From assembly GCA_963556195.1 (NCBI GenBank), contig OY744522.1, positions 33,455,324 through 33,519,323 on the forward strand: a DNA stretch of 64,000 bases. Direction: 5' to 3'. The stretch's first letter is position 1, and each line of letters starts with the position of its first letter. Below, in pieces: positions 11,545 to 23,344 of the stretch. The position numbers were made by a program, and so were the translations under genes. Source of the stretch: Sepiola atlantica. Taxonomy: Eukaryota > Mollusca > Cephalopoda > Sepiida > Sepiolidae. The notes under the pieces were generated by a model. It ran no database searches and was not told the origin of the DNA. It saw only the letters and a list, made by a program, of their open reading frames with translations.

Positions 11545-11640
11545 TAACAAGTAGAGCGGTATATTTATTGATAAATTTTTATTTATACAAACATTTCTGG
11601 CTGCATATGTGCATACATGTTTCAGGCCAAAATCTTAATG
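11545..11640. repeat. Fragment of foldback-1 family
   Basis: Begins CAAGTAGAGCGG and continues AAATTTTTATTTATACAAAC, then TGCATACATGTTTC, as in positions 1-74. Only one arm is present and no ribozyme box is left. Confidence 0.7.
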
Positions 11641-11739
11641 AAACTGCATATAAAATTTTAAGAAAAACATTTCTGCGTTGGGGTTGAAATGTGACCAAAA
11701 TATCAGCAACTACTTAATGTATTTCACAAAAATCCTTAA

Positions 11740-11868
11740 GTTCAAACAGATGCACCTGAAGAAGGTTGGAGATTACATTGGACGAAATGTTGTGAAAATA
11801 ACAATCAAGATGAAGATAACTGTTCGAATAATCCAAATAACACAACTCTTCTCTTATTTTCAAATGGT
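11740..11868 (+). repeat. Family A repeat with hammerhead-like boxes
   Basis: CTGAAGAAGGTTGGAGATTA (from 11756) is followed by CGAAATGTTGTGAAAATAAC. The CTGAAGA...CGAAA spacing fits the CUGANGA and GAAA boxes, but stem II pairing is poor. Related copies: 43870-44040 (-) and 57150-57235 (-). Confidence 0.5.
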
Positions 11869-12238
11869 TTTGTTTAGTCGTTAGTTTTGTCTGCGTATCA
11901 ATCGTTTTTAGATTGTTTTAATATCGAACCCCCATACCTATTGTAAATAATTTATTAAACACAGGATGTTATTTTTCCTGAGGAAAGGAAGGGGTGTTCA
12001 TGCCTTTTATTTTCATAGTGGTCAACCTCACAATTTAATATTTTTGATATAATAGTTTTATGCAAAGGAGGCAAAGAGGGGATGGAAGTCTTTTGTGAAA
12101 ATTCAGTTACCTCCGATTTTTGTGAAAGGTATTAGACATCAATTAATAAATATTCATCAAGTATTGGAGTATTTTAAAGGGGGGAGGAAATATGGGCACA
12201 ATCTCCTATTTGAAGGTTCAGATATTTCAGATTTACAT

Positions 12239-12441
12239 TACCCTCCCAGGCTTTGCCTTCCCTCTTTGGGGATGAGTAAGTTTATTGCTTACTGCCTGAG
12301 GCGCCCCTACCGGGGAATGCCGATGGGGCTACCCAGGCAATTTTTAAATGGGCAGAGTGCTCACCTTCTCGAGCGCTGGCTTATCTAATCCCACTTTCCC
12401 GACCTTGTGTCACATCTTACCTTGTGGGAGGTAGATAAATA
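12239..12441 (+). mobile_element. U2-SINE subfamily I, 5'-truncated
   Basis: Starts within the body at CCCTCCCAGGCTTTGCC and runs through GAGGCGCCCCTACCGGGGAA to GACCTTGTGTCACATCTTAC. The U2 head is missing, as expected for 5'-truncated retroposition or internal priming. Confidence 0.8.
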
Positions 12442-13129
12442 ACTTGATTCATAGTCATTAGACTATTGAGTGTTCATTGTTTTCCACCATAATAACGTTT
12501 CATAATACAACTGTCTTATTGTGGTACATTTGACTCACTATAATGTTAGAATGGCCTTCCTCACCGTGAAGGAGTGCCACACAAACTGAGCTATTACTTT
12601 CTCTAAATACCCCTGAGCATTGTTAGATGCTGAACTTCTATTTCTAAAAACAACCTTGAGTAAACTGATAGGATGGAGTGGGTAAAATAAATTGCCACTA
12701 AATTAATTTCAAGATATCACCCTATGCAGCCGAGGATTATCTCACTTTTCTTGAAATTAACTGCCTCAGCACAAACACTTTGGCACACCCTTGTTGACTC
12801 AGCTTGTTGTGCAACGAAACTCCTTTCTTCTTTGTAATTAGCCGAGAGCTGTTTACATTGAGTAACACTGTCGTAATTGGTTTCCATGCATTCTTTCTAG
12901 TAGAAGTGTGCAAATTCTTATCTGACAGCTGAACTCAAAAAGATATTCTTCTTAACATGTATTCACTCAATCTGCATGTTCAGTGATGAAAATGATGTTT
13001 CAAATTTGGGGTTGACAGATTGATGGACTGGGCCGCTTATAAAAATGCATGGGCGCATATAAAAATGTTATTTGAAACTTAAAGCGTCACAGCTCAACAG
13101 ACAGAACAGAGCCTCTGATATGTATGTGT

Positions 13130-13560
13130 ATATCTCTAATTATATAAAGTTTATAATGTTTTTTTTTCTATTTAAAGGATTCACTCCTAAACTAATTAAC
13201 CGATCATTATGAATTTTAGAACAGCTACTAGAGTAGGCGTAAGGGTGGATAATGTGCGCTATATTTAGTTTTAGTTTAGTTTTTTAACCTAAATTAAACT
13301 AAATATACCCCAAATTCGTGAATATTCAGATACTTCTAATTTTTGGGAAATTTTAATAATAGGTATTAGACATCAATTAATAAATATTCTAAATTTCAAT
13401 TTCTTTGGGGTATTTTAAAGGTTTTTAGGAAGCATAGTATGGACACAACCTTCCATTTAAAAATTCAAATATTTCAAATTTGCCTTGAATTTGATCCATA
13501 GTCATTAGACACCAATTAATCAAGATTTCCTGAATTTCAATTTTTTCCTTAAGACCCCCT
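13130..13560 (+). repeat. Dispersed repeat family G, copy 1
   Basis: Shares TCCTAAACTAATTAACCGAT and GTGCGCTATATTTAGTTT, then AGGTATTAGACATCAATTAA, with 27735-28230. There is no coding potential. It may be the body of the elements whose ends carry the GCTAGT terminus. Confidence 0.65.
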
Positions 13561-13799
13561 TAAATTTTAGACATTTTCTAGAATCAATATCATATAATGA
13601 ATTTTTAACAAAATTGGAATAAGAATTTTGGTTAAGTATCATTATACCTTGATCTTAATCTTCATAGGAGACATAAAAGTGGTGCAAAACTGTTCTGTTT
13701 TAGGAATTCATTTTATTCGTCCTGTGACCGGATATTATGGCGATATGTGGATACTGTTCTATAGTAAGATTTCTTAGGCCAGAGTTAGAGGTTTTAAAA

Positions 13800-13856
13800 T
13801 TTCAAGAGTCTGAGTTAAGTGTTTGAGCTACCGACTCAACCACTCCGGTTGCCTCA
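13800..13856 (-). repeat. Possible tRNA-like SINE head
   Basis: On the minus strand GGAGTGGTTGAGTCGGTAGC resembles a tRNA A box (TRGYNNARNNGG). No clear B box follows, so this is weak. Confidence 0.25.
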
Positions 13857-14199
13857 TACTTTTTAACACATGGTTTAAAGTCATAACGTGACTTGTCATT
13901 GTTAATTTAGAAACCATTGAAATGATTAATGCATAGTAAAGGGAAGTTTAGAAAATGTGAGGGAAAAATTGAAGCACTTCACAAGGCTATACTCAGCAAG
14001 AAATTAGCATAAATGTATGCTATAGCAGAACAGTTGTACATAAGGTTATTTTGAATTTAAAAAAATCAAAACAGATTTTTTTTAAAGACAATGAAAAAAG
14101 TGGCTGTTAAATAAGCAAAAAATAGCATTGAGTATTTAACTTGTCTTTTAAAATAGTTTGAGCTATCAACTCCAAACTCCTGCTTCATACTGTAACAAG

Positions 14200-14770
14200 A
14201 ACAAAGTCAGTTGTGAGACTGTATACCTCCACCTGACAACGTAAGGATGGGCCAAAGTCTTATCTGGGTCTTACTTCTCCATATTGCATGAAGTATTCCC
14301 AAAGTTATGCTATGTAAACCTTTATAATTCAAAAACTATTTATCTCATCAGGCTGAAATTTTGCATGGTGGTTACTGTTATCAAAAAGCATCAGATTCAT
14401 ACATCAAATTTGGAAAAATTGGAATTTCAAATTCTGTAAAAATTTCGACTCTGACCGACTTTTGAAAGGTCAAAGACATATAAGATGCAGGACTTCATTG
14501 GCTACAATATGGACCAAGTAGCGAGTCTCTACGATGAACAGAACCAAAGTTATTACCAAAAGTGAGTTTCACCCTGACCGTAACCTTGACCATTGATCTA
14601 GATATCCCCAAATTAAATCAGTTCTAAGTTAGACCCTGACTGATCTTTTGACTAAGTTTGGTGACAATTGGTCAAGCAATGTGGACACTAGGTTGTACAA
14701 AAACAAACATAGTGACAAACAAACTCGACCTGAAGCTACTGATTGAGATGGCCATAACATTCTGTAATGG
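14200..14770. other. Repeat-like stretch, function unknown
   Basis: Contains sentence-like repeat words (CAAAAACTATTTATCTCATC, TTTGGTGACAATTGGTCAAG, GTTGTACAAAAACAAACATA) typical of degraded interspersed repeats of invertebrates. No ORF is supported. Confidence 0.35.
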
Positions 14771-15749
14771 CAGCATTTTGTCAAAATAGTTTTACAAATC
14801 TTCTGTTTTTTCATTTATTTTATCTCGCTTGATTAATTTGCAATAATTAAATAAATCTAACATTCTCCTTTCTAATCTTTTCCCGAATTGCTGTACCAGC
14901 TGACATATGTGATGACCTCCATTATCTAATTTCTAGGTGACCAAATCACTGACACTGTTTTCTAAACTGTGCTTCATGTCACACCAATGCACTGGAAGAG
15001 TTCATTAGCTATGCTAGAAAACAGTTTATTGTGGTTTAAATTATTAGAAAATGAAGGATTGTTTGTACTCGCCAATTTCTGTGACAGAAAAAAGCAGGGC
15101 AGGGAAAGTGGAACAAAAATATTGTAAAAGATAATATAAGACTACTTTTTTTTTTCTCTCTTTTTTTTTTCTATTTACTTCATGATTTTTTAAATTTGAA
15201 ATTTTAAAAAAATCAAAACAGATTTTTAAAGACAAGAAGAGAAATGTTTAAAAAGTGAGCCCAAATTCCATCGTTTATAATACAATTGGGAACGGAAATG
15301 AGGGGTAAGTGTGACAATGTGTGCGTATGATGGGGTTGGTTGGCGAGAGTAATGAGTGACTTTGGATGTGAGAAAAATGGACAGTTGCATTGTGGTGAGT
15401 CAAGTCAACAATGGAAAAAATGTTGCTATTGTTTATCAATACATAATTATAAAAGATGATAGACGGTTGGAAGGTAGCCAGGGTGGCAAGCACACTCCCT
15501 TATATCAAATACAGATGCAATAAAGAAACAAACACAGACGACTGTTTTACTTATAAAAAGGAATAAGAAAATAAAAGAAAACAAGACATAAATAAGCAGT
15601 GCATGCAAAGCATCCATGATAACCTTTATGAGCTTTATAAAGTCATCTGCATACTATCAGTTATTCCAATGTGAGAAAGAGTGTTAAGAAATTCATCGGT
15701 TAAGGAGAATTTGACACCTCATCCCGGTTGCTTATCCATTGGAAAATAC

Positions 15750-16010
15750 CTTTTTTTTTTTTAAATTGAAATTGCTCCAGACAAGGCATGGAGCCACTTG
15801 ATGTAAGGAGCTAAAAAAAACACTTCAAGGTAAAAAAAAACAAACTAGCCAACGATAAATGTTATAATATGGATAGATTCCGACCCAGAAAACAGTGATT
15901 CTTCCCCCTTTGTCAAAAACATCGCTCATGGAATGTGACGACTAAAATAAGGCAAGCGAGAGTTACAAGGTTGCCGAAAAGTAAACCAAAGGTCCACTTT
16001 CTACTCTCCT
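15750..16010 (-). mobile_element. Composite SINE (family C), copy 2
   Basis: Aligns over its whole length with 54908-55158: LINE-like tail next to poly(T) at 15753-15765, then TAGCCAACGATAAATGTTA and CCCCCTTTGTCAAAAACATC. Small indels indicate age. Confidence 0.8.
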
Positions 16011-16348
16011 TGTTAGATAAATTAGATTCAAAAGAAAGTATTGGCAGATTTGCACAATCATCTAGTTAAAACAAATGATTGCACAAATGGGCAAAGTACC
16101 ACTGATGTTATATTTAACCTGGGACAAATGCAAAAGAAGTACCTTGGTAATAAGAAGAACCTGTATTTTGATTTTGTAGGTCTAGAGAAAGCTTTTGGCA
16201 GAGTGCAGAGAGAGGTTGTCTGGTGGACTTTGCATAAACTATGGGGCAATTGAAGGTTGTTCAAACAATGTATAGAAATGCTCAAAGTTGTGTTAGAATT
16301 AACAACACATTTAGTGACAACTTTAATGTTAAAGTAAAAGTACATCAG

Positions 16349-16992
16349 GGTTAACATCAACAGCCAACAAATAGAACAAGTTATAGAGTTTGTTTACCTT
16401 GGGCAAACAGCTGTCTTCATCAAATGACGGGCAAATAGCTGTCTTCATCAAATGACGGGCAAATAGCTGTCTTCATCTAATGACGGGCAAACAGCTGTAA
16501 ATCACAGAATTGGTTTAGGTTGGTCTGCCTTCACAACGATTCCATACAAAATCAAAGCGAAAATCTATGACACATACATCTTTCCTGTGGTCTTATATGG
16601 ACTTGAATGTGTCAACTGGACCGTAAAACTATGTTAGAAAGTAGAAACTTTCCCAAACCACATCATTTACTTCATTATTGATCATCAACTATCTGATCAC
16701 ATTAGTATTACAGAGTTGCGAAAACTCACTGGCATACTGTCAATGTCATCTGCTATCAAATGTAAAGTCTTGAGATTAGTTGGCCACATTAAGCTTTCCA
16801 GTGTGGGGCTATGCAAAATATGCGTTGAAGGCATAATACAAAGAAGCCAATAGAAAAGATGGATAGATAACGTCTGTGAATGGATGAACATGAAAGAAGC
16901 GAACACCTTGGCTCAAGATCTTAAAGCTTGGAGGACACTCAGCCATGTTAGTGCGTATTCTGCAGCTAGAAAGAGAAAAAGTTTGATAATAA
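16349..16992 (+). mobile_element. 5'-truncated LINE nested in another LINE
   Basis: The insert encodes a different LINE C-terminus: GLGWSAFTTIPYKIKAKIYD, then TYIFPVVLYGLECVNW, ITELRKLTGILS and KVLRLVGHIKLS. It ends at GTTTGATAATAA. It is flanked by the 8-bp target duplication TACATCAG (16341-16348 and 16993-17000), which falls exactly where the outer RT reading breaks (after VHQG). Confidence 0.85.
16400..16495 (+). repeat. 28-bp tandem repeat, about 3.5 copies
   Basis: The unit GGGCAAATAGCTGTCTTCAT plus CAAATGAC repeats inside the nested LINE, so it arose after or during insertion. Confidence 0.85.
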
Positions 16993-18093
16993 TACATCAG
17001 AGTTTTGTACTGAGTCTGTTGCATTTCATTTGTGTTTTAGAAATATTGTTCAGAGAGTTTCACATGGATTGTCCAGAAGAGATTCTGTATGCTGATGATT
17101 TAGCACTTGTCTGTGGAACAATGTAAGACCAACTTGTAAGTTAAAGACTTTGAGGAATGCTATGGGAAGTAAAGGTCTGAGAGTGAATGTTATCAAGATC
17201 TAAGTGATGATCAGTGGTTGTAGTGTTGGAAAGTACCCCTGCTTCGTTTTTGTAAATGGAGTCAGATGTAATTCAATCTTTTGTGGTACTTGTAAACATT
17301 AGGTACACAAGAAGTTCGGTGGAATTACTGGTAGGTTGAAAGAAGATAATCAGTTTATATGTAAGAAGCGTAAGACAATGAAGATGGATGAGAACTCAGA
17401 TGTGGACAAAGTATATTTGGATGGCGAAGCTATTGAAGTTGTTGAAGTTTTGTTATCTTGGTGATACAATTGGAGCACAGGGTGGAGCAGGTGATAGTAT
17501 GATTGCAAGAGTTAGGAGTGGATGGAGAAAGTTCAGGGAACTTCTACCTTTACTAACCAGCAGAGCATTACTACTGTCAATCAAGGGAAGAGTCTATCAG
17601 ACATGTAAACACAGTGTGATGATGTATGGAAGTGAAACCTGACCAGTGATGATTGAGGACATGTGTTGCATGAAGAGAAATGATATGAGAATGATATGAT
17701 GTATGTGTAATGTGAGTAACGTAAAGACAGGCTTAGTTCTGATGACCTCAGAGGAAGATTAAATCTGGACTGTATAAGGAGATGTGTGCAGAAAAGGAGA
17801 CTTTGATGGTTTGGCCACATTGAAAGAATTGATGAGAGTTCTTGGGTCAGTAGATACAGAACAGTAAAGGTAGCAGGTCCAGTTCACAGGAGATGGTCAA
17901 GAGAAAACATGGGAGAAAGTGATAAAAATGGACTTGAGAGAAAGGGGGATAAATAAATACCTGGCCAGAGATAGGTTAATTTGGAAGTCAATTTCTTAAA
18001 GCCGTTCAACACATGCCAACATATGAAATGGACTTTAAACCAAATATGATGATGAATTTAATATCAGTAAAATACCTCATTGTGTCACAAACT

Positions 18094-18130
18094 AAACTAG
18101 TTGTATCTACCTGGCGTTGCCTGGGAGTCT
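18094..18130 (-). repeat. Repeat terminus, GCTAGT type (inverted)
   Basis: On the minus strand CCCAGGCAACGCCAGGTA is followed by ACTAG, matching the boundary word seen at 1717, 24721, 26228 and 53150. Confidence 0.5.
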
Positions 18131-18145
18131 TTTTACGAAGGTTCG

Positions 18146-18620
18146 TTATTCTGCCGGCTTATGTTTTTTTAACCTAACTGTTATCTTCTTGTGAAAGAAA
18201 GGGTAATGAAATAAACAAGGACAAATATTTAATAACAATTTATTTTCATCGTCATAATCAGTTGTTATTCTGTCGATTATTTTAATCTTTCGAATATAAA
18301 AGAAATATCTGCTTTTAATACAAAAAACATTAAAAGTAAAAATTAATTAAATGAACGAAAATATTACAGACAATTAGATTCTTTAGAAGTAATTTGCGTC
18401 GGATAAAAATGTTTTAGTTATTCAAGAAAAAAAATAGTTTTCATTGATATAAAAAATAAATAACTCTTAAGAAATCTGATTATTAAAATAATTACAGATA
18501 AGTCCCGAAACAAATTAAATCAGATATAAATTTTTAATTTCAGTTTTATAAACTGATTTTTCACTATCTTTTAAGACTATTTCACATCATTTCACTCGTT
18601 TTTATAAAGTTAAAAAAAAA
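18146..18620. repeat. CCGGC-ended element, first copy
   Basis: From TTCTGCCGGCTTATG onward this segment is about 95% identical to 18727-19220. The two copies are direct neighbours, separated by about 100 bp. It is AT-rich and non-coding. Confidence 0.8.
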
Positions 18621-18722
18621 AAAATCACTGTTGACTATTCATCTTATAAAATGTTACATTATTAAATAATAATTTATCCAATTTAAAAAAAATATTTCTT
18701 TTTTATTGAAAAATAAAGGAAG

Positions 18723-19864
18723 AGGCTATTTTGCCGGCTTATGTTTTTTTAACCTAACTGTTATCGTCTTGTGAAAGAAAGGGTAATGAAATAAACAAGG
18801 ACAAATATTTAATAACAATTTATTTTCATCGTCATCATCAGTTGTTATTCTGTCGATTATTTTAATCTTTCGAATATAAAAGAAATATCTGCTTTTAATA
18901 CAAAAAAACATTAAAAGTAAAAATTAATTAAATGAACGAAAATATTACAGACAATTAAATTCTTTAGTCGGATTTAAAAGTAATTTGCGTCGAATAAAAA
19001 ATGTTTTAGTTATTTAAGAAAAAAAAATAGTTTTCATTCATTGATATAAAAAATAAATAACTCTTGTTAAAAAATCTGATTATTAAAATAATTAAAGATA
19101 AGTCCCGAAAGAAATTAAATCAGATATCATTTTTTTAATTTCAGTTTTATAAACAGTCTAAACAGCAATTTTAAAACTGATTTTTCACTATCTTTTAAGA
19201 TAAATGTTAGGACTATTTCTCATCATTTCACTAAATTAACCATTAAATTGAATGTTTTTATTGCGATAAAATAACAACAGTAGTAATTGTCAATAATTTC
19301 AACTGCTACATGTAACGACGAATTTTAATGCAAAGTTGAATTGTCTTACAAACAAACATTGTGAGGTAATCCGGTAGTTATATTAAAGAAAAGTAGACAA
19401 AAACGGGGTTCAAAGCGAATTATTTGTACTTAAAAACATAATTTCTATTTTTTTTACAATAAAAATAATACGTAAATGCATTTAAATGGACATAGAAATT
19501 CATCGTAGTTACTTATTTGTTTATGTTTTCAGTTTTATTATCTTCGTTTAATTATTTCTTTTTTATTGGAAAAATGTTGAAATAAAAATTATCTTTTTTA
19601 CGTCGAGTAGATAGAAACAAAAGCATAAGTATTAAAGATTTGTTTATTTTTTTCAGTTTCATTATCTTCGTTTAATTATTTCTTTTTTATTGGAAAAATG
19701 GTGAAATAAAACTTTAAAATGTTGACTCGTGAAATCTTCGCTGTAACTGTAACAGTAAGGTTAACTAAAACATGAGTCGCAAAATAACGACCCCCTCGTT
19801 ATTCTGCCGGGACCGGCAAAATAACGAGGGGGTCGTTATTCTGCCGGTCCCGGCAAAATAGCCT
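18723..19864. mobile_element. TIR element with GGCTATTTTGCCGG ends
   Basis: Begins GGCTATTTTGCCGG (18724) and ends CCGGCAAAATAGCC (to about 19863), a perfect 14-bp terminal inverted repeat. The first half duplicates 18146-18620, and an internal direct repeat pairs 19520-19580 with 19640-19705. No transposase is encoded, so it is non-autonomous. Confidence 0.7.
19767..19863. repeat. Nested palindromes of the TIR word
   Basis: ATAACGACCCCCTCGTTAT, TTCTGCCGG, GGACCGGCAAAATAACGAG and GGGGTCGTTATTCTGCCGG alternate in both orientations, giving overlapping perfect palindromes. They look like several element ends stacked head to head. Confidence 0.75.
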
Positions 19865-20274
19865 ATTCGAATATTATAATGGTCTACTTATTTACGATGA
19901 AATGCATTGTGGTGGATTACATTCCGTAAAAAAATTTATAGGATTTTAAAAAAGTTTGTTTTGGTACTGTATGCTATTCCATTTTTTTAAATTTCAATAA
20001 ATAATAGATTAACTGTAAGTAAAAAAAAAAAAAATGTGTAAGTCATGTAGAAACAAGAAACACATACATACACACGGGAAGTGGTCGCGCAATTTTATTA
20101 ATTTAAAGATTAAATAACATTTATTACTAATGGAGATTTCATATCTGTTTGTCTGAAACTGAAACGATACTATTACTTCTCTTCATGTACTATTGTACTA
20201 TCGTTTAATGCTCAATTTAGTTTACTATTCTATTTCAGACTAATGTACTATCTTTCAGTGTTCAATTCAAGGGA

Positions 20275-20545
20275 GGTGTGTAATGTAGTTTCTGTTCTGT
20301 TATGAGAGCATCTTCTCAGACATTACCTCCTCCTTTAGGGGAGAGATAGTGTAGTGTAGTATATGTTCGTTCATCATGATGCCATCCTCCTAGGCATGAC
20401 CTCTTCCATTGAGCGCAGGGATAGTGTAGTTTCTGTTTTGTTGTCATGCCACCAACCTCCCAGGCATTACCTCCTCCTTTTAGTGTAGCATATATGTTTG
20501 TTCCTCGTGATACCATCCTCCTGAGGATTACCATCTTTTTTTGGG
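20275..20545 (+). repeat. Tandem array of U2-like heads, 4 units
   Basis: Four degenerate units of about 60-75 bp each begin with a GTGTAGTWTCTGTTYTG-like word (20278, 20348, 20420, 20486) and continue with a CCATCCTCCYAGGCATTACC-like word. The start word matches the U2 region AAGTGTAGTATCTGTTCTG, which suggests tandem amplification of a U2-SINE fragment. The array ends in a poly(T)/poly(G) run. Confidence 0.55.
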
Positions 20546-21299
20546 GGGGGGGGGGGTAGAGATATACTAGCATAAATATAGAACTCTGGTTGCATATATT
20601 TACTAGTGATTTTAATTAATTTATCGAATGAACCCATATTTATTTTCCATACTCATTTGAGAAATTAAGACCGTCTGATCGATAAAGATGAAATACGCAA
20701 GTAATTGGAAATTAACTTGTGTTGCTAATGTAATCATAAGAATTTCTTTTTTTTTATTTCGACTTTACCTATTTTAAAATTAATTGGTCCCAAATCGAAT
20801 TCTGTCTTCCCATTGAACTTGTTTAAGTTTCATCATATCTATCTGCTTAACACCTTGTGCCAAATCTAAACTTGAGAATATCTGGTTGGTCATGGAGTTA
20901 TACATAAATATATGTAATTATCTGCTCTCTAAGCTCTTTACTTACTTACTTAGCTTACTGTTTATCTAGTGAGCCCTGGATTCAAGGTTATTATCGTTTT
21001 GCCGTTCACTCATCATTGTTCATCTTAATTCAACACTTTCTCATCGCTGCACTTTTATGTCCGCATCGATTAAACCAAATTAGGATTGGAAATGTTTGGC
21101 ATTAAGCAAGGATTAGGTGAGACTAAGACAGAATGCAACTGTTTGATTAGTAGCGGATTAGTCTGGATTAATGTTCATGGCCAAATCCTTTGCTTGGTTG
21201 TTTAATTCTCAGCTGGATCAGAATAAAAAACGAGAGTCATGTGTGTGTGTGTGAGAGAGAGAGAAAGAAAATGCTGAAATACAATTCCAATTTTAGACA

Positions 21300-21745
21300 A
21301 TTGATTATATACCGGTTGCTATTTTACCCATGGTTTTGTAGGGCTCTGTGCAGGTTCATACCTTTCCCAACAGTATTCATACATAATGGATTGTGCTCTG
21401 ATGAGTTTGCTGCTCTGGTACCCCCACAACGTAAATTTACTAGACCAACCCGACAATCTGCCAGATCCCATCCATTCACTGTGGAGGTCCCCAGATGCCG
21501 AAGAGCTTTCTACTCCAAAAGCTTCTTTCTCCATGCTGCTGGACTCTGGAACTCCCTCCCTGCTTTCCTGACGTTACTGACATGCAGAAATTTAAAACTA
21601 ATGTAAACAGACATCTTGCTGTGCAGCTCCTAATTTAGGTTGACCCCCCCCCCCCTCCAAAAAAAACCTCACCCTTTTTTTTCAGTAGCCCCTTGCGTCT
21701 GCAGTGGCGTCCTGCCTTGTTTGGAGTGAACTATGATATATAAAA
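21300..21745 (+). pseudogene. LINE 3' fragment (family D)
   Basis: Encodes QSARSHPFTVEVPRCRRAFY, then SKSFFLHAAGLWNSLPAF, a standard LINE C-terminus, and LLTCRNLKLM in the same frame. A poly(C)/poly(A) stretch and the 3' end CAGTGGCGTCCTGCCTTGTT follow. The same 3' end appears at 25165-25470 (-), 34890-35095 and 49440-49770. Confidence 0.85.
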
Positions 21746-21813
21746 AAATAAAATGAGCACTACAGATCCGATTGGATTTGAACTTGGCATAACCAAATCC
21801 ATAAATTCAGATG

Positions 21814-21877
21814 AAGACTTTGACAATTTAAGACTTTGACAATTTAAGACTTTGACAATTTAAGACTTTGACAATTA
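21814..21877 (+). repeat. 16-bp tandem repeat, 4 copies
   Basis: The unit AAGACTTTGACAATTT is repeated four times with only the last base changed, indicating recent expansion. Confidence 0.95.
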
Positions 21878-22029
21878 CGTTCAAGCAACGATTTGTGTAT
21901 TACATTCATAAAACCGTATTCTCTGAGATTTATTTTTAAAATATCAATTTTGAATTCGATCTGTCATCACCAGATAGTGTCTGGTCGGCTCGGATCACAA
22001 CAAACGGCACAGGACTGTCTGTTTTCGTT

Positions 22030-22115
22030 GTAGTTTAGTACAGATCCCCACCTGACAAGGCCACTAGGCCCACGTTTTACATACAGTACCCAGCATTCCC
22101 AAATGATCACCCATT
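22030..22115 (-). mobile_element. Fragment of 5S rRNA-derived SINE
   Basis: On the minus strand TGGGTGATCATTTGGGAATG and GGGTACTGTATG match the 3' third of 5S rRNA as found in the SINEs at 51219 and 59527. The 5' half is lost. Confidence 0.5.
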
Positions 22116-22379
22116 TAAGTTCATAGTAACAACACAGAAGCAGTCCAGGAGGAGTCAAAAAAGACATCAAACAGTATATGTTCGTCTGTTCCCAAGTCGT
22201 AAATGTTGTTACAATGACTACAACAGAGTCTAAAACAATAACGAACATTCTAGAGGTCATTTCTAAAATAGATTTTTGAAAATGGGGAGAAAATATCTAA
22301 GTTACGGAACTATATAAAAGAAAAAGGCACAAATATTTCCTCTGTAATAATTAACAGTTTGACTGGTGTTCTTATTTTG

Positions 22380-22906
22380 GTTATCATGAAAATGTTTTCA
22401 CTGCTCTATCCTCAGCTTTTAATAAAGTCACAGGAGAAAAAATGGCTGATAATAAAGTCACAGGAAAAAAATCTCAATTAATCACCATAATAACAATGTC
22501 ATAAGACCACATCTCAATGTTTGCTAGGAAACAAAAATATTCAAGTTTGTCACAATTTATTTAAGTATTATAAACAATTAAAGTAATAAAACCGAATAGC
22601 TTATATCTTAGTAAGAAAATCAAACAAGACTATTTAAATCTGATACTTAGGGTTTTGTTCATACCTAATATTAAGTTTTAAAAAAGTAAAAAAATTACAG
22701 TTCACCATTCTTTTAAAGAAAGCTAACATTGATCACTGTAAGAAAATCAAACAAAACTATTTAAGTATTTTAGGGTCAGGAATTCTATTCATACATTATA
22801 TTTAACCTTAAATTTTAACCTAAAAAAAATGTGAGAATTTAACAGTTAGTCTTTCTATTGAAAAAGTCACAGGGACAATGCTAACATTGTCCTGTGACTT
22901 TTTTTT
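22380..22906. repeat. Repeat with GTCACAGG words and strong hairpin
   Basis: AAAGTCACAGGAGAAAA-type words occur near 22425 and 22453. A hairpin AGTCACAGGGACAATG-CTAA-CATTGTCCTGTGACT lies at 22864-22898. A direct repeat (AGTAAGAAAATCAAACAA) is found near 22610 and 22738. It probably consists of the ends of a small inverted-repeat element. Confidence 0.55.
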
Positions 22907-23344
22907 TTCTTATTTATTTTTCCTTGTTTTTTTGTTTTTTTTTCCTGTGAGTTTTTTCACCTTGATTAACACAGGCCTTCTTTTTCCTACAAATTGGCAA
23001 CAGTCCCAAAACTTCAAAGTCAAACATCGTCCAGTTAATCTACAATAAATGTAAATTAGGCTTTTAAAATTTTTTTTCATTCTGGTTCTTTGATAAGGCA
23101 GAGCCATATGAGAAAATGTATGTTTTCCTTTGGTCTAGGAGCATGAATCAACGATAATGCTTGACTTTTACCTTTCTAAACTTTTATTTAAATCAGATAT
23201 TACTTTCTATTGTTCAACTAATAGTTTCAAAATTTATTTTGTATAAGAGTGTCACAATAGTGGAATCAAGTCAGCCATTTGATCTATTATTAACAGATTA
23301 ATAATCGGCTGAATTATTTATTAAAACAAATCTAATATATGAAG

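Larger units (their letters stand above)
16020..18060 (+). pseudogene. RTE-like LINE remnant, split by nested LINE
   Basis: The left part (16041-16348) encodes GQSTTDVIFNLGQMQKKYL and LYFDFVGLEKAFGRVQREVV, RT motifs of the FVDLEKAFDR type. After the nested insert, the right part (16993-18060) continues with ILFREFHMDCPEEILYADDL, where the YADD catalytic box is intact (17088-17099). It then has CSVGKYPCF...CNSIFCGTC...HKKFGG (a decayed zinc motif), KFCYLGDTIGAQGGAGDSMI and RLWWFGHIERIDESS after corrections. Many stops interrupt it. The 3' end carries AAATATGATGATGAA, a short TGATGA-type tail. Clade assignment (RTE-like) is by resemblance only. Confidence 0.85.
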
